Positions 1 through 8,499 of a DNA stretch of 64,000 nt are shown here, one piece after another. The notes under the pieces are model-generated. The model did no database searches and was not told where the DNA came from. It was given only the letters and a program-made list of their open reading frames with translations. The position numbers and the translations under genes are program-made. The stretch is from Chryseolinea soli (GTDB lineage: Bacteria; Bacteroidota; Bacteroidia; Cytophagales; Cyclobacteriaceae): positions 8,060,001-8,124,000 of the forward strand of contig NZ_CP032382.1 of assembly GCF_003589925.1 (NCBI RefSeq), written 5' to 3'. Each line of letters starts with the position of its first letter. The stretch's first letter is position 1.

Positions 1-431
1 ACGTCCTGTGCCGTGCGGTCCACAAAGTGGGCCTGGGCATCAAACGCTTTGGCGTATTGTCGTATCGTGTTCAACCGGCCAAAGCCGCTGAAAAGGTTCA
101 TGTTGGCGTTGATCGATCCCGATATGTTGTCCCGGATACCGTTGATTACCTCGCCTTGCTGCTGGTTGAAGGAGTTACCATTAAACTGCGTGGCCGATCC
201 GTTGAGGCTCACGTTGGGACCGATTCCCGCAATCGAGGCATTCTTCTGGGCTTGGCTCAGCTCAAGCTGATTGCGTTGGGTGTTCAACGTCACGCTGTTC
301 ATCAGGGCGATCTTCACCGCTTCCTGGAAAGTCAAAACTGTTGAATCTACGCCCCCCTGCGCCAGGGCCGAACCGCCCGCGAAAATTCCCGCAACACAAA
401 ATACGATACGTGCAAATACAATACGTTTCAT
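1..431 (-). CDS. TolC-family outer membrane efflux protein (partial, 5' part)
   Basis: The gene starts at 431 and runs off the left edge of the window, so only about 143 N-terminal residues are present. The translation begins with a cleavable signal peptide (MKRIVFARIVFCVAGIF, ending in ALAQ) and continues with the TolC-like pattern of an early helix (TFQEAVKIALMNSVTLNTQ) rich in Gln, Asn and Leu, followed by an NxxxxLFSGFGR-type strand. TolC proteins form trimeric outer-membrane exit ducts. It lies 16 bp downstream of the ABC ATPase on the same strand, so the two are probably one export operon, with permease and adaptor genes expected outside the window. Family call is secure; substrate unknown. 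Confidence 0.85.
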   Translation of the reverse strand, partial: MKRIVFARIVFCVAGIFAGGSALAQGGVDSTVLTFQEAVKIALMNSVTLNTQRNQLELSQAQKNASIAGIGPNVSLNGSATQFNGNSFNQQQGEVINGIRDNISGSINANMNLFSGFGRLNTIRQYAKAFDAQAHFVDRTAQD

Positions 432-447
432 TCTTCTTCTTTAGATG

Positions 448-1134
448 CTAAACATTAACCGTTACTCGCTCATCCGCTACAATCGCACCGTCGCCAACGC
501 GCACGATGCGCTTGCCATAGCGGGCGTTTTCTTCCGAGTGGGTCACCTGGATGATGGTGATGCCCTCGTCGTTTAATTTTTTGAAGATCTCCATGATCTG
601 TTTGCCCTGGTCGGAATGGAGATTACCCGTCGGTTCGTCGGCCAACAGCAATTTGGGCTGGCCCACAATGGCGCGGGCAATGCCTACCAGCTGTTGCTGG
701 CCACCGCTCAGTTGTTCTGGAAACAGATCTTTTTTGGCCACCATGTTGAAGCGGTCCAACAGCTCGGCCACCATGCTCTTGCGCTGTGCACCGGGCACGC
801 CTTTATAGAGCAGGGGCGTTTCTATGTTTTCGTATACCGTCAGTTCGTCGATGAGGTGATAGGCCTGGAAAATAAAGCCGATGTAGTTTTTGTGCATGTC
901 GGACTTCTGCTTTTCCTTCATCTTGTGCACGGGCTCGTCGAAGAAATAATACTCGCCCGCCGAGGGCTCGTCGAGCATGCCAACGATGTTCATCAGGGTG
1001 GACTTTCCGGCGCCGCTGGGGCCCATAATGGTCACAAATTCACCTTGTTCGACGTTGAGATTAACGCCTTTTAAAACGAAAGTCCGCTGAAAGCGCGAAT
1101 CCACGTACTTGTCAATGTCCTGTAGCTTGATCAT
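448..1134 (-). CDS. ABC transporter ATP-binding protein (LolD/MacB type)
   Basis: A 228-residue single ATPase domain. Walker A is GPSGAGKST at residues 38-46, the Q-loop Gln is near 90, the LSGGQ signature is at 142-146, Walker B LLLADEP at 162-168 and the switch His at about 199. The short linker and the sequence around the signature resemble the LolD/MacB/FtsE group, which powers lipoprotein release or MacAB-type export rather than import. It precedes the TolC-family gene on the same strand, which favours a MacB-like efflux ATPase whose permease is encoded separately. The signature is followed by QQLV rather than the common QRVA, a mild deviation. Confidence 0.9.
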   Translation of the reverse strand: MIKLQDIDKYVDSRFQRTFVLKGVNLNVEQGEFVTIMGPSGAGKSTLMNIVGMLDEPSAGEYYFFDEPVHKMKEKQKSDMHKNYIGFIFQAYHLIDELTVYENIETPLLYKGVPGAQRKSMVAELLDRFNMVAKKDLFPEQLSGGQQQLVGIARAIVGQPKLLLADEPTGNLHSDQGKQIMEIFKKLNDEGITIIQVTHSEENARYGKRIVRVGDGAIVADERVTVNV

Positions 1135-1342
1135 GAAAATGGGGTTTGGTTTACGTCGAATTTACCCCTTGGCCAGGCATGAAGCCAACAATAATGCCAA
1201 GGGTGTTGAAGCCTTAGACGTGTCAAAAATGCCCTTTGTTGCGCTTCCGCACGTCCGCTTGTGCAAATTGGTGTCCTTTTTCGGACAAGGCAAACTTTAA
1301 AGGGCCAAAGACGCCACGAAAGGCAAAAACCTGTTTTTTGGG

Positions 1343-1759
1343 CTAAAAAATGATGGGATAAAGGATCACGTCCACCCGGCGGTTCATCTGCATGCCCTGG
1401 TAGGAGTTGTTGCTGTACACGGGATTGTCCAGGCCCCAATCCTTGATCGTGATCTTGTGTTCGGGAATGGCCTTATCCAGCAAAAGCTGTTGCACGGTTT
1501 CGCTGCGCATTTTGGAGAGCCACTCGTTGTACTCTTTGCCGCCAATGGGATCGGTATGGCTGATGAGCTGGATGTCGTATTTATCGAGCAGGTTCGGGAT
1601 GGAGTCGAGCCAGTAATAAAGCTCCTCCACCTGGTTGTCGTCCACATAGTAGCTGCCGCCGCCAAAATAGATGCTTTTGCGTATCTCGTCCGGCTGCTGG
1701 GCGAAGGCCGTACCCGCCAGCATCAGGAGCAACGTCAACGAAAGCAACCCCTTCATCAT
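1343..1759 (-). CDS. Small OmpA-like peptidoglycan-associated protein
   Basis: A 138-residue protein with a signal peptide at residues 1-20 (cleavage after AFA) followed almost directly by an OmpA C-terminal-like domain. The marks of that domain are visible: an ISHTDPIGG loop at 66-74, the helix with KMRSETVQQLLL at 83-94, and NRRVDV at 126-131 near the end. Asp70 and Arg127 sit where OmpA-type domains bind the diaminopimelate of peptidoglycan. There is no barrel, lipobox or TPR part, so this is a free periplasmic OmpA domain, shorter than most relatives. Flanked by intergenic gaps on both sides, it is probably monocistronic. Confidence 0.8.
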   Translation of the reverse strand: MMKGLLSLTLLLMLAGTAFAQQPDEIRKSIYFGGGSYYVDDNQVEELYYWLDSIPNLLDKYDIQLISHTDPIGGKEYNEWLSKMRSETVQQLLLDKAIPEHKITIKDWGLDNPVYSNNSYQGMQMNRRVDVILYPIIF

Positions 1760-1911
1760 GCACTAAATTTACAGAAGCCTCACTAACAAATGAAATAATT
1801 ACGGTGCCGAAAAACCCCTGCCTGTCGATACCTTCCCCGCATCTGTCTAAAATCCATTCCCCAATCCAACAAAATTTTGCCCAACCATAAACCGGCCCAA
1901 ATCCCAGTCGC

Positions 1912-2901
1912 TCAAAAATCACTTCGCTTCGGCTTATTCAACAAAATGAGCTCGATCTTATCCATAATCTCCGGCGTCAATTTATGCCGCGCCTCCAACG
2001 CCTGAAAATTCTCCACCAACTGCGCCGCCTTCGACGCCCCCAGAATAACGGAACTCACATGCTCGTTTTTCAAACACCACGCAATGGCCAACACCGGCAT
2101 AGACAAACCTATTTCTTTCGCAAAGACGGCAAGCTTCCGTGCGCGTTCCAAATTAGCCTGCGCCAGCGTGCGATCTTTTAACCACTCCAGCCCTTCAATG
2201 CCCAGGCGGGTCTCTTTCACAAAGCCTTCGTTATATTTTCCGGTCAGCACCCCACTGGCCAAGGGCGACCAAACGGTGGTGCCCAATCCCATGGCGGTAT
2301 ACAGCAGGTGATAGTCTTCCTCCACCTTGAAGCGCTCCAGCATGTTGTATTGGGGTTGCTCCATCGTGGGGCCGATCAGCGAATGCCGTTGCGCCACCAG
2401 GTGCGCTTCCATGATCTCGGCGGCGCTCCATTCGCTGGTGCCCCAATAGAGGATCTTGCCTTGCTGGATCAGGTTGTGCATCGTCCACACGGTTTCCTCC
2501 ACGGGGGTTTGCTTGTCGTGGCGGTGGCAAAAGAACAGGTCGAGATAATCCACCTGCAGGCGTTCGAGCGATTGCTCGCAGGCCTCCACCACGTGTTTGC
2601 GGCTCAAACCTTTTTGCGTGGGACGCAAGTCGCTGCCCCCCAATCCAAAAAACACTTTACTCGACACCACATAGCTGTCGCGGCGCCAGCGCTTCTTTTG
2701 CAGGATCTCGCCCATCACAATTTCCGACTGGCCGCGCGAATAGATCTCGGCGTTGTCGAAAAAATTAACGCCATGGTCATACGCCACCGTCATCAACTCT
2801 TCCGCCGTTGCGTCGCCCACTTGTTTTCCAAAGGTGAGCCACGAGCCAAAAGAGAGCACACTAAGTTGAAGGCCTGATTTTCCGAGTCTGCGATATTCCA
2901 T
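1912..2901 (-). CDS. Aldo/keto reductase (Kv-beta/YghZ-like)
   Basis: A 329-residue TIM-barrel oxidoreductase using NADPH to reduce carbonyl compounds. The catalytic tetrad is readable: Asp49 (NFFDNAE), Tyr54, Lys82 (VSSKVFF) and His126 (FFCHRHD). The overall pattern, with GTSEWSAAEI and PEQPQYNML-like segments and a C-terminal ILGASKAAQL cofactor loop, is that of the voltage-gated potassium channel beta-subunit group that includes E. coli YghZ. Length is normal. The upstream region holds a 14-bp tandem repeat. The physiological substrate cannot be told from sequence. Confidence 0.92.
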   Translation of the reverse strand: MEYRRLGKSGLQLSVLSFGSWLTFGKQVGDATAEELMTVAYDHGVNFFDNAEIYSRGQSEIVMGEILQKKRWRRDSYVVSSKVFFGLGGSDLRPTQKGLSRKHVVEACEQSLERLQVDYLDLFFCHRHDKQTPVEETVWTMHNLIQQGKILYWGTSEWSAAEIMEAHLVAQRHSLIGPTMEQPQYNMLERFKVEEDYHLLYTAMGLGTTVWSPLASGVLTGKYNEGFVKETRLGIEGLEWLKDRTLAQANLERARKLAVFAKEIGLSMPVLAIAWCLKNEHVSSVILGASKAAQLVENFQALEARHKLTPEIMDKIELILLNKPKRSDF

Positions 2902-2906
2902 GGGGT

Positions 2907-2946
2907 GAGTATTTAGTCCTGAGTATTTAGTCTCGAGTATTGGGGG
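2907..2946. repeat. 14-bp tandem repeat (about 2.5 copies)
   Basis: GAGTATTTAGTCCT at 2907-2920 is followed directly by GAGTATTTAGTCTC at 2921-2934 and by a partial third copy GAGTATTGG. It lies just upstream of the aldo/keto reductase start codon at 2901, inside what should be its 5' untranslated region or promoter. Confidence 0.7.
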
Positions 2947-3012
2947 AAATGAAAGTTGGTGTATCGCGGGCTCCCGTTCAAGTGTTCTTTTATAATTTTT
3001 TTAGAAGGCAGG

Positions 3013-4599
3013 CTACCCGTGGGTATTCAGCAATTGCTGCAGGTCTTGCAGGGTATTTGCTTCGGCGACCACTTTGTCTTTCCGCCAACGGTGGATGCGT
3101 GGGAACCGCAGAGCGATACCCGATTTGTGACGGGTAGATTTGGCGATGCCTTCAAAGGCGATCTCGAACACCAACTCCGGCTTCACGCTGCGCACAGGGC
3201 CAAAGCGCTCGGTGGTGTTTTGTTTCACCCAGCGGTCCACTTCGCGGATCTCTTCATCGGTCAGGCCGCTGTAGGCTTTTGTGAACGGTACCAACTGGTC
3301 GCCGCTCCACACGGCAAAGGTGTAGTCGGTATAGAGATTGGCGCGGCGACCGTGGCCGCTCATGGCATAGATCATCACGGCGTCTATCGTGAACGGATCG
3401 ATCTTCCATTTCCACCAATCACCACGCCGACGGCCATCGCGATAGATCGAGTCTTTGCGCTTCAGCATGATGCCCTCGCTTCGATACTCCCGCGAATGCG
3501 TGCGCGCTTCGCGAAGCTGTTCCCAGGTAGAAAAGTCTATCGTCGGCGACAACTGCAACACCGGGTGAGGTTTTGCCGCGGCAAGCGCTTCCAGTTTTTC
3601 GCGGCGTGCCGTCAACGGCCACAACCGCACATCGGCTCCCTCCCACTCCAACACGTCGTAGGCCACAAACGCCACGGGCACTTCCTGCAACAATTTCGAG
3701 GTGATAGACTTGCGACCAATGCGGGTTTGCAAATGGTTGAACGAAAGCGGAAGCCCATCGCGAAACGGAAGGATCTCCCCGTCCAACGCTGTGCCGTTGG
3801 GAAGCAGCTCCAGGAAGGCCGCATACTCGGGATATTTATCCGTGACCAACTCCTCTCCTCTTGACCACACAAACAATTCGCCGTTCCGCACGATCACCTG
3901 CCCGCGAATGCCATCCCATTTTCTTTCAGCTTGCCATTCTTTTGGGTCACCCAATTCTTCCACCGTTCCTTCCAGCGCGTAGGCGAGATAGAACGGATAG
4001 GGTCTTGAAATGTCTTGTGTGTCGTCCGCCAAGACCAGCGTTTCATAGGTCGTCGTCTCCGGCGACCAGTTGCCCATCAACCGATGCGCCACCACGTTCT
4101 CTTTCACTTGCGCATATTTGGCCAGCGCTTTCACCATCAACTGCTGCGACACGCCAACGCGAAAACCACCCGTGATGAGTTTGTTAAATACAAAGCGGTC
4201 CACGCCACCCAACCGGTGCCAGGCCCAGTTGATCTTCTCCTTTTTTTGCTCGATGTCCAACGGTTCAAGGCTTTTGATGAAGTTGATCCAAAACGTCAGC
4301 GTTTCGTCCGATCGTTCATCGGGTTCGGGAAGCACCAGCGAAATGGTTTCCGCCAGATCGCCCACCACACTATAGGATTCTTCAAACAACCACATCGGCA
4401 AACCCGCGCGTTCCGTGGCCCATGTGCCGAGGTAGCCCGCGCTCACGGTGCGCCGGGGCCGGCGATGCGAAAGAATGGCGATGGTCCAGATGCGGTCTTG
4501 TGCTGCTGCCACGTCAAAGTACGACACCAGGGCTTTGATCTTGTCCAGGGTCTTGGTGCTCTGGTCCAGTTCGGTAAACAATTGAGCAAAGCGCTTCAT
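3013..4599 (-). CDS. ATP-dependent DNA ligase (ligase-associated repair cluster type)
   Basis: A 528-residue ligase. Adenylation motif I is KWDG at 227-230 with Lys227 as the nucleotidyl acceptor, followed by the RG of IRGQ; motif III (ALDGEI, 271-276) and the late WWKWK motif of the OB domain are also present. The long N-terminal domain of about 200 residues is typical of the bacterial ligases that travel with a beta-lactamase-fold exonuclease and an Lhr-type helicase. Its start codon overlaps the stop of the upstream exonuclease gene in a 4-bp ATGA, so the two are translationally coupled. The DEXH helicase and phosphoesterase that often complete this DNA-damage cluster are not in the window. 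Confidence 0.93.
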   Translation of the reverse strand: MKRFAQLFTELDQSTKTLDKIKALVSYFDVAAAQDRIWTIAILSHRRPRRTVSAGYLGTWATERAGLPMWLFEESYSVVGDLAETISLVLPEPDERSDETLTFWINFIKSLEPLDIEQKKEKINWAWHRLGGVDRFVFNKLITGGFRVGVSQQLMVKALAKYAQVKENVVAHRLMGNWSPETTTYETLVLADDTQDISRPYPFYLAYALEGTVEELGDPKEWQAERKWDGIRGQVIVRNGELFVWSRGEELVTDKYPEYAAFLELLPNGTALDGEILPFRDGLPLSFNHLQTRIGRKSITSKLLQEVPVAFVAYDVLEWEGADVRLWPLTARREKLEALAAAKPHPVLQLSPTIDFSTWEQLREARTHSREYRSEGIMLKRKDSIYRDGRRRGDWWKWKIDPFTIDAVMIYAMSGHGRRANLYTDYTFAVWSGDQLVPFTKAYSGLTDEEIREVDRWVKQNTTERFGPVRSVKPELVFEIAFEGIAKSTRHKSGIALRFPRIHRWRKDKVVAEANTLQDLQQLLNTHG

Positions 4600-5630
4600 G
4601 CTTCCAAGGCTTTATCTTCCGCGGCGGTGGCTTCCGCCATTTCACTCAGCTCGCCTTCGTATTGCGTTTTCACTTCGCGCGCATCGAGGCCATGTTCGGT
4701 CAGCCAGCGGGCAAAGATCTCGGAATAGCCGTGGGTGACAAACACTTTTTCGGCACCTGTTTCGCGCACCGCCAGGTTCAGCTCGCGCCAGTCGGCGTGG
4801 TCAGAAAGCACGAAACCTCTGTCGGCGCCCCTCCGCCGGCGTGTGCCCCGCAAGCCCATCCACCCCGAAGCAATACCCAGCGAAAAGGGCTCGAACTTTC
4901 GCAGCCAGGGCGAACCAATAGCCGACGGTGGACAGATCACCAAGGCACCTTCAAAATCGGCGCGTTTCATTTCAGGCACTACCCGTACCGTTGGAGGAAG
5001 CGTCATGCCTTGCTCGCGAAAAATATTGGTCACGGTTTCAATTGCACCGTGCACCATGATCTTTCCCAGCGTGGCATCCACGTTTTTTAAAATGCGTTGG
5101 CTTTTGCCCAGGGCATAGCCCGCCAAAACAGCCACCTTGCCCTCCTCCTGGCTTTTGCGCCACCACCGGTTCACGTCGTCAAACACATCGGCCTGGGGTT
5201 GCCACGCATACACGGGCAGCCCAAACGTGGATTCGGTGATGAAGGCATGGCATTTCACGGGCTCGAAGGGTTCAGACAGGCCGTCGTGCTGAAGTTTGTA
5301 GTCGCCGGAGAAGACCCACACTTCACCGTTCAACTCCACCCTGATCTGGGCCGAACCGGGAATGTGACCGGCCGGGTGAAAAGAGAATTGCACGCCATTG
5401 ATCATCACCTTCTCGCCAAACGCAACGGATTGGATATTGTCTGTTAGCTGCAAGCGATGTTTAATGATGGGTTCTGCGGCGATGGTGCAGAGGTATTGTT
5501 CGTGCCCCCAGCGCGCGTGGTCGGAGTGGCCGTGGGTGATCAATGCTTTTTTTACGGGTTGCCACGGATCGAGGTAGACGTCGGCGGCGGGGCAGTAAAT
5601 TCCTTTGGCGGTAAACTCAAGTACATTCAT
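4596..5630 (-). CDS. Ligase-associated DNA exonuclease (metallo-beta-lactamase fold)
   Basis: A 344-residue metallo-beta-lactamase/beta-CASP-type protein related to SNM1/Artemis nucleases. The metal-binding HxHxDH motif is present as HGHSDH at 33-38, a second metal motif appears as GHIPGSAQ and FSGDYK, and SDHADW and THGY near the C-terminus give the remaining ligands. It is the first gene of a two-gene unit with the ATP-dependent ligase. The family is thought to trim DNA ends before ligation. The protein ends in an acidic, low-complexity tail (EATAAEDKALEA). Confidence 0.92.
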   Translation of the reverse strand: MNVLEFTAKGIYCPAADVYLDPWQPVKKALITHGHSDHARWGHEQYLCTIAAEPIIKHRLQLTDNIQSVAFGEKVMINGVQFSFHPAGHIPGSAQIRVELNGEVWVFSGDYKLQHDGLSEPFEPVKCHAFITESTFGLPVYAWQPQADVFDDVNRWWRKSQEEGKVAVLAGYALGKSQRILKNVDATLGKIMVHGAIETVTNIFREQGMTLPPTVRVVPEMKRADFEGALVICPPSAIGSPWLRKFEPFSLGIASGWMGLRGTRRRRGADRGFVLSDHADWRELNLAVRETGAEKVFVTHGYSEIFARWLTEHGLDAREVKTQYEGELSEMAEATAAEDKALEA

Positions 5631-5739
5631 GCCTTATGCTTTGCGCTTCATGAAGAATAAACAACCTGCGGCGTTAAAAGATCGGGATCGTTCAAAAATT
5701 GAAGATTAAAAAACACGCGTTTTAAAAGTCGATCCGAAC

Positions 5740-6234
5740 TCAGTAATTCAGCACCGTTACTTTTGCCGCTCCCGATTCCAACACGTCGATCACGAGCAGG
5801 TTCCCAAATTCGGTTTCCTCAAAGTCTTTGAATTGCGCTTTGCCCAGCAGCCGGTTGGCCATGCGTGGCGTGGTGTTGGAATGCCCACAAACCACCACCG
5901 TGTGGCCGGCATGCTTTTTCAGAATGGCGTCGATCTCCTCCGGCTTTTTGGGGTCATACGTTTGAACGGTCAGACCCTTTGCCTGGGCCAATGGGGCAAT
6001 CGTGTTTCGCGTGCGCTGGAAGGGCGATGCATAGACGGCGTCCACCGTGGTGTTCTTCAACAACTCCGCCAGGCGGGTAGCGCGTTCAAGGCCTTGGGCG
6101 GTCAGGCCGGGATCGTCGGTGCCGTCGTTCACCTTTTCGCCGTGGCGCATCAGGATCACCGTGGTGATCGGTTGCTGGGCCGTTGTGGGGGTGAACATTG
6201 CCATCAGAAAGAGCATGGAGAGGATCTTCTTCAT
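5740..6234 (-). CDS. Secreted histidine phosphatase family protein
   Basis: A 164-residue phosphoglycerate-mutase-like protein. The chosen start at 6234 gives a signal peptide (MKKILSMLFLMAMFTPTTAQ); an upstream extension in the same frame looks like overlap with the preceding gene rather than protein. The phosphohistidine motif is MRHGE at 29-33, and the second catalytic His lies in VVCGHSNTTP. It starts 4 bp after the stop of the NTF2-like gene, so they form an operon. Members without a large alpha domain are SixA-like or broad phosphatases; the substrate is unknown. Export to the periplasm is unusual enough to exclude a glycolytic role. Confidence 0.85.
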   Translation of the reverse strand: MKKILSMLFLMAMFTPTTAQQPITTVILMRHGEKVNDGTDDPGLTAQGLERATRLAELLKNTTVDAVYASPFQRTRNTIAPLAQAKGLTVQTYDPKKPEEIDAILKKHAGHTVVVCGHSNTTPRMANRLLGKAQFKDFEETEFGNLLVIDVLESGAAKVTVLNY

Positions 6235-6238
6235 AACA

Positions 6239-6739
6239 CTAGGGAGTATGTTTTTGCTGTATGGATTTTGGGATCGTGCAGTTTTCGGTGCGGCGCGTAT
6301 CGGCCAGGTGGAAGATCTTCCAGCCGTCTTTTTGTTTGTGCAGTTGGAAAGCATCCACGCCGCAGTGGCTAAAGGTGTTGCCGATGTAGAACGCATAGTC
6401 GCACCACACCTGGGCGAAATCGCCGTCTTGCTGCACCTTCACGTCCCATATTTCTTCATACCAGGTTTGCGGGTGGGGCGTCCCCACCACCTTCAGAAAC
6501 CCCAGTGCCGAGGCCTCGCGTTGTAACATGGGATTGCCGGCCTTATCGCGACGCACGGTCGCCATCGTGATCTCATGCGCGAAGGTGGCGTGCACCAGGG
6601 CACTGTCGCCGGTTTCCATGCCTTTGAAAAGCTGCTGGATGGTGGTCGTGATGGCCGGATCGGGCGATGGTGGTTGTGCTACTGCAAAAAGGCTGCAGGC
6701 TGCAAACAGAATAGCAAGAAGAGCATTTCGGTATATCAT
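6239..6739 (-). CDS. Secreted NTF2-like (DUF4440/SnoaL) protein
   Basis: A 166-residue protein with an N-terminal signal peptide ending AVAQ and the cone-shaped NTF2-like pattern: an initial helix (ITTTIQQLFKGMETGDSALVHATFA), central strands with WYEEIWDVKVQQDG and a final KDGWKIFHLADTRR strand. This last motif is characteristic of DUF4440-like proteins that bind small ligands or act as a lipid-like pocket. It is the first gene of the two-gene unit with the secreted histidine phosphatase. No catalytic residue can be assigned. Confidence 0.75.
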   Translation of the reverse strand: MIYRNALLAILFAACSLFAVAQPPSPDPAITTTIQQLFKGMETGDSALVHATFAHEITMATVRRDKAGNPMLQREASALGFLKVVGTPHPQTWYEEIWDVKVQQDGDFAQVWCDYAFYIGNTFSHCGVDAFQLHKQKDGWKIFHLADTRRTENCTIPKSIQQKHTP

Positions 6740-6868
6740 ATATTGATTACATTTATTACCCTAGCTTCGAAGGCAATCAAATCCAAAGTCCTGGATTTGC
6801 GACCCGGTTTGCCATCGGGATGCTAAATATGGAGAATAGTTGTTAATTTTAGACTCCCATTTCAAGCC

Positions 6869-8035
6869 ATGAAGCCAAACGTCTGCGGTTCGTTCTATTT
6901 AGCTTTCTTTTTGTCTCTTTCAGCTTTCGGTCAGAAGATCGACAGCCTGCAGGCCGTGCTCGACACCGCCAAGAACGACCATAAAGTGAAGACCCTCAAC
7001 GAGCTGTTCCGTGCCAACCTGCGCACCGATCCCGTCAAGGCCTTGGGCTATACCCGCGAAGCCCTGAACCTAGCCACCGAGATCGGTGACAAAAAAGGCA
7101 TGGCCGCATCCTACAACAACCTGGGGATCATCTACCGCAACCAGGGCGCCCTCGACAAGGCGTTGGACTACTACATCACCTCGATGAAGATCTACGAAAC
7201 ATTGGGGAACAAAGAGGGTATCGCTTCCACCAAGAACAACATCTCCACCATTTATTCGATCAAAAAAGAATACGGCCAGGCTATGAAGTACCTGGAAGAT
7301 TCCTATGCTCTTTTTGTCGAACTCAAAGACGATCGCAAGATCATCGGATCCATGAACAACCTGGGCAACCTCAACCTGGAGATCCAGTTGTATGAAAAGG
7401 CCATGAAATATTTTTCGGAAGCCTCACAGCTCAGCGACAAGCTCGGGATCAAGTTTGCCGATCCCCTCAACAACATGGGCAACATCTACTTCCGGCAGGG
7501 CAACTACCAACACGCCGTAGAATTCTACGAGAAAGCCCTGGCCATCGAACGCGCCAACGACAACAAGCTGGGCATCCTCAACGTGCTCACCAACCTGGGC
7601 ATCACCTACGCCAAAGCCAAGCAACCCAAACCTGCAGCCCAATACCTCGACGAAGCCACAAAGCTCTGCCAGGACGTGCAGGCCTTTTCTTTCCTGCCCC
7701 CGCTGTATAAAGCGCAAGCCGAAAACGCCTCCACCCAAAACAACTGGAAGGTGGCCTACGACATGATGCTGAAGTACGACGACGCCCGCGAAAAGATCTT
7801 TGGCGAAGAAAGCACGCGCAACATCGCCCAGATGGAAATGGTGATCGACTTCCAGGAAAAGGAAAAGGAGTACGACATGATGCAACAGCAAGGCGAGATC
7901 ACCAAGCTCGAGCTGCGCAACACCCGCATGTTCATTTTGCTCATCATCCTGGCCGTGTTGGGCATCATCGGAGCGCTTAACTTTTTCTACATCAACAAGA
8001 AAGTACGTCACAAGAAAAACTCACCGGTGGCATAG
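6869..8035 (+). CDS. TPR protein with C-terminal membrane anchor
   Basis: A 388-residue protein with a signal peptide (residues 1-22, ending AFGQ), a run of tetratricopeptide repeats from about 55 to 290 (repeated YNNLGIIYRNQG, MNNLGNLNLE, LNNMGNIYFRQG, LTNLGITYAKAK patterns), a coiled region around 320-350 and a membrane helix at about 354-376, then a short Lys/Arg-rich cytoplasmic end. The layout equals the sensor half of the TPR histidine kinases found elsewhere in this window, but the kinase part is absent and the stop follows shortly after the membrane helix. It may be a decoy or a partner for a separate signalling protein. Confidence 0.85.
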   Translation: MKPNVCGSFYLAFFLSLSAFGQKIDSLQAVLDTAKNDHKVKTLNELFRANLRTDPVKALGYTREALNLATEIGDKKGMAASYNNLGIIYRNQGALDKALDYYITSMKIYETLGNKEGIASTKNNISTIYSIKKEYGQAMKYLEDSYALFVELKDDRKIIGSMNNLGNLNLEIQLYEKAMKYFSEASQLSDKLGIKFADPLNNMGNIYFRQGNYQHAVEFYEKALAIERANDNKLGILNVLTNLGITYAKAKQPKPAAQYLDEATKLCQDVQAFSFLPPLYKAQAENASTQNNWKVAYDMMLKYDDAREKIFGEESTRNIAQMEMVIDFQEKEKEYDMMQQQGEITKLELRNTRMFILLIILAVLGIIGALNFFYINKKVRHKKNSPVA

Positions 8036-8259
8036 ACGCTTCGCGGAGATCGCCGGATCAGGATTGTGTGAACACCAGTTTTTCTACGCCGGAAAATATT
8101 TTACATCCCTCCCTACGATCATCATCACAACGCCCAACCGTTCGTCACTGTTTTTCAGGCGATATCCGGTAGTTAAAACGATTGCAGAAGGGGTTGCACA
8201 GCAGGGGTAGTTTCACTAATAATTAATACAAAATCCTTTCAAGGTTTCCCCTCAACCTA

Positions 8260-8267
8260 TACCTTTG
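8260..8267 (+). promoter_or_regulatory. Bacteroidota-type -7 box (TACCTTTG)
   Basis: TACCTTTG matches the TAnnTTTG consensus and ends 21 bp before the ATG of the 42-residue membrane peptide, predicting a leader of about 16 nt. Confidence 0.7.
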
Positions 8268-8288
8268 TCGAGTAAACAAACTACTTCC

Positions 8289-8417
8289 ATGTTTCATCAA
8301 TTTATCGGGGACGGCGCAAACATTTTCATCGCCATCGTAGCGGTTCTAGTCGGATTTGCCACAGCTTTGGGCTATATCGACTTTTTGAAGACCAAAAAAG
8401 AAGGCAAGAAGGATTGA
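8289..8417 (+). CDS. Small single-helix membrane protein (42 aa)
   Basis: A 42-codon reading frame starting MFHQFIGDGANIF, with one hydrophobic helix at about residues 12-31 (IFIAIVAVLVGFATALGYID) and a strongly basic end (KTKKEGKKD), so the C-terminus is probably cytoplasmic. Support for a real gene comes from a good -7 box 21 bp upstream and a strong hairpin terminator 24 bp after the stop, giving a self-contained transcription unit of about 200 nt. I do not recognise the family. It could be a small regulatory subunit of a membrane complex or a stress peptide. Confidence 0.65.
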   Translation: MFHQFIGDGANIFIAIVAVLVGFATALGYIDFLKTKKEGKKD

Positions 8418-8441
8418 AATCAACTGCTAACAATACCAAAG

Positions 8442-8477
8442 AAAAAGCCTTGGCAGTAACGATGTCAAGGCTTTTTT
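8442..8477. terminator. Bidirectional rho-independent terminator
   Basis: AAAAAGCCTTG (8442-8452) pairs perfectly with CAAGGCTTTTT (8466-8476) across a 13-nt loop. It has a T run on the plus strand and, through the A run, on the minus strand too. It lies between the small membrane protein gene and the convergent thioredoxin gene and can serve both. Confidence 0.85.
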
Positions 8478-8499
8478 ATTAGAGGTATAGAACGCAGTT

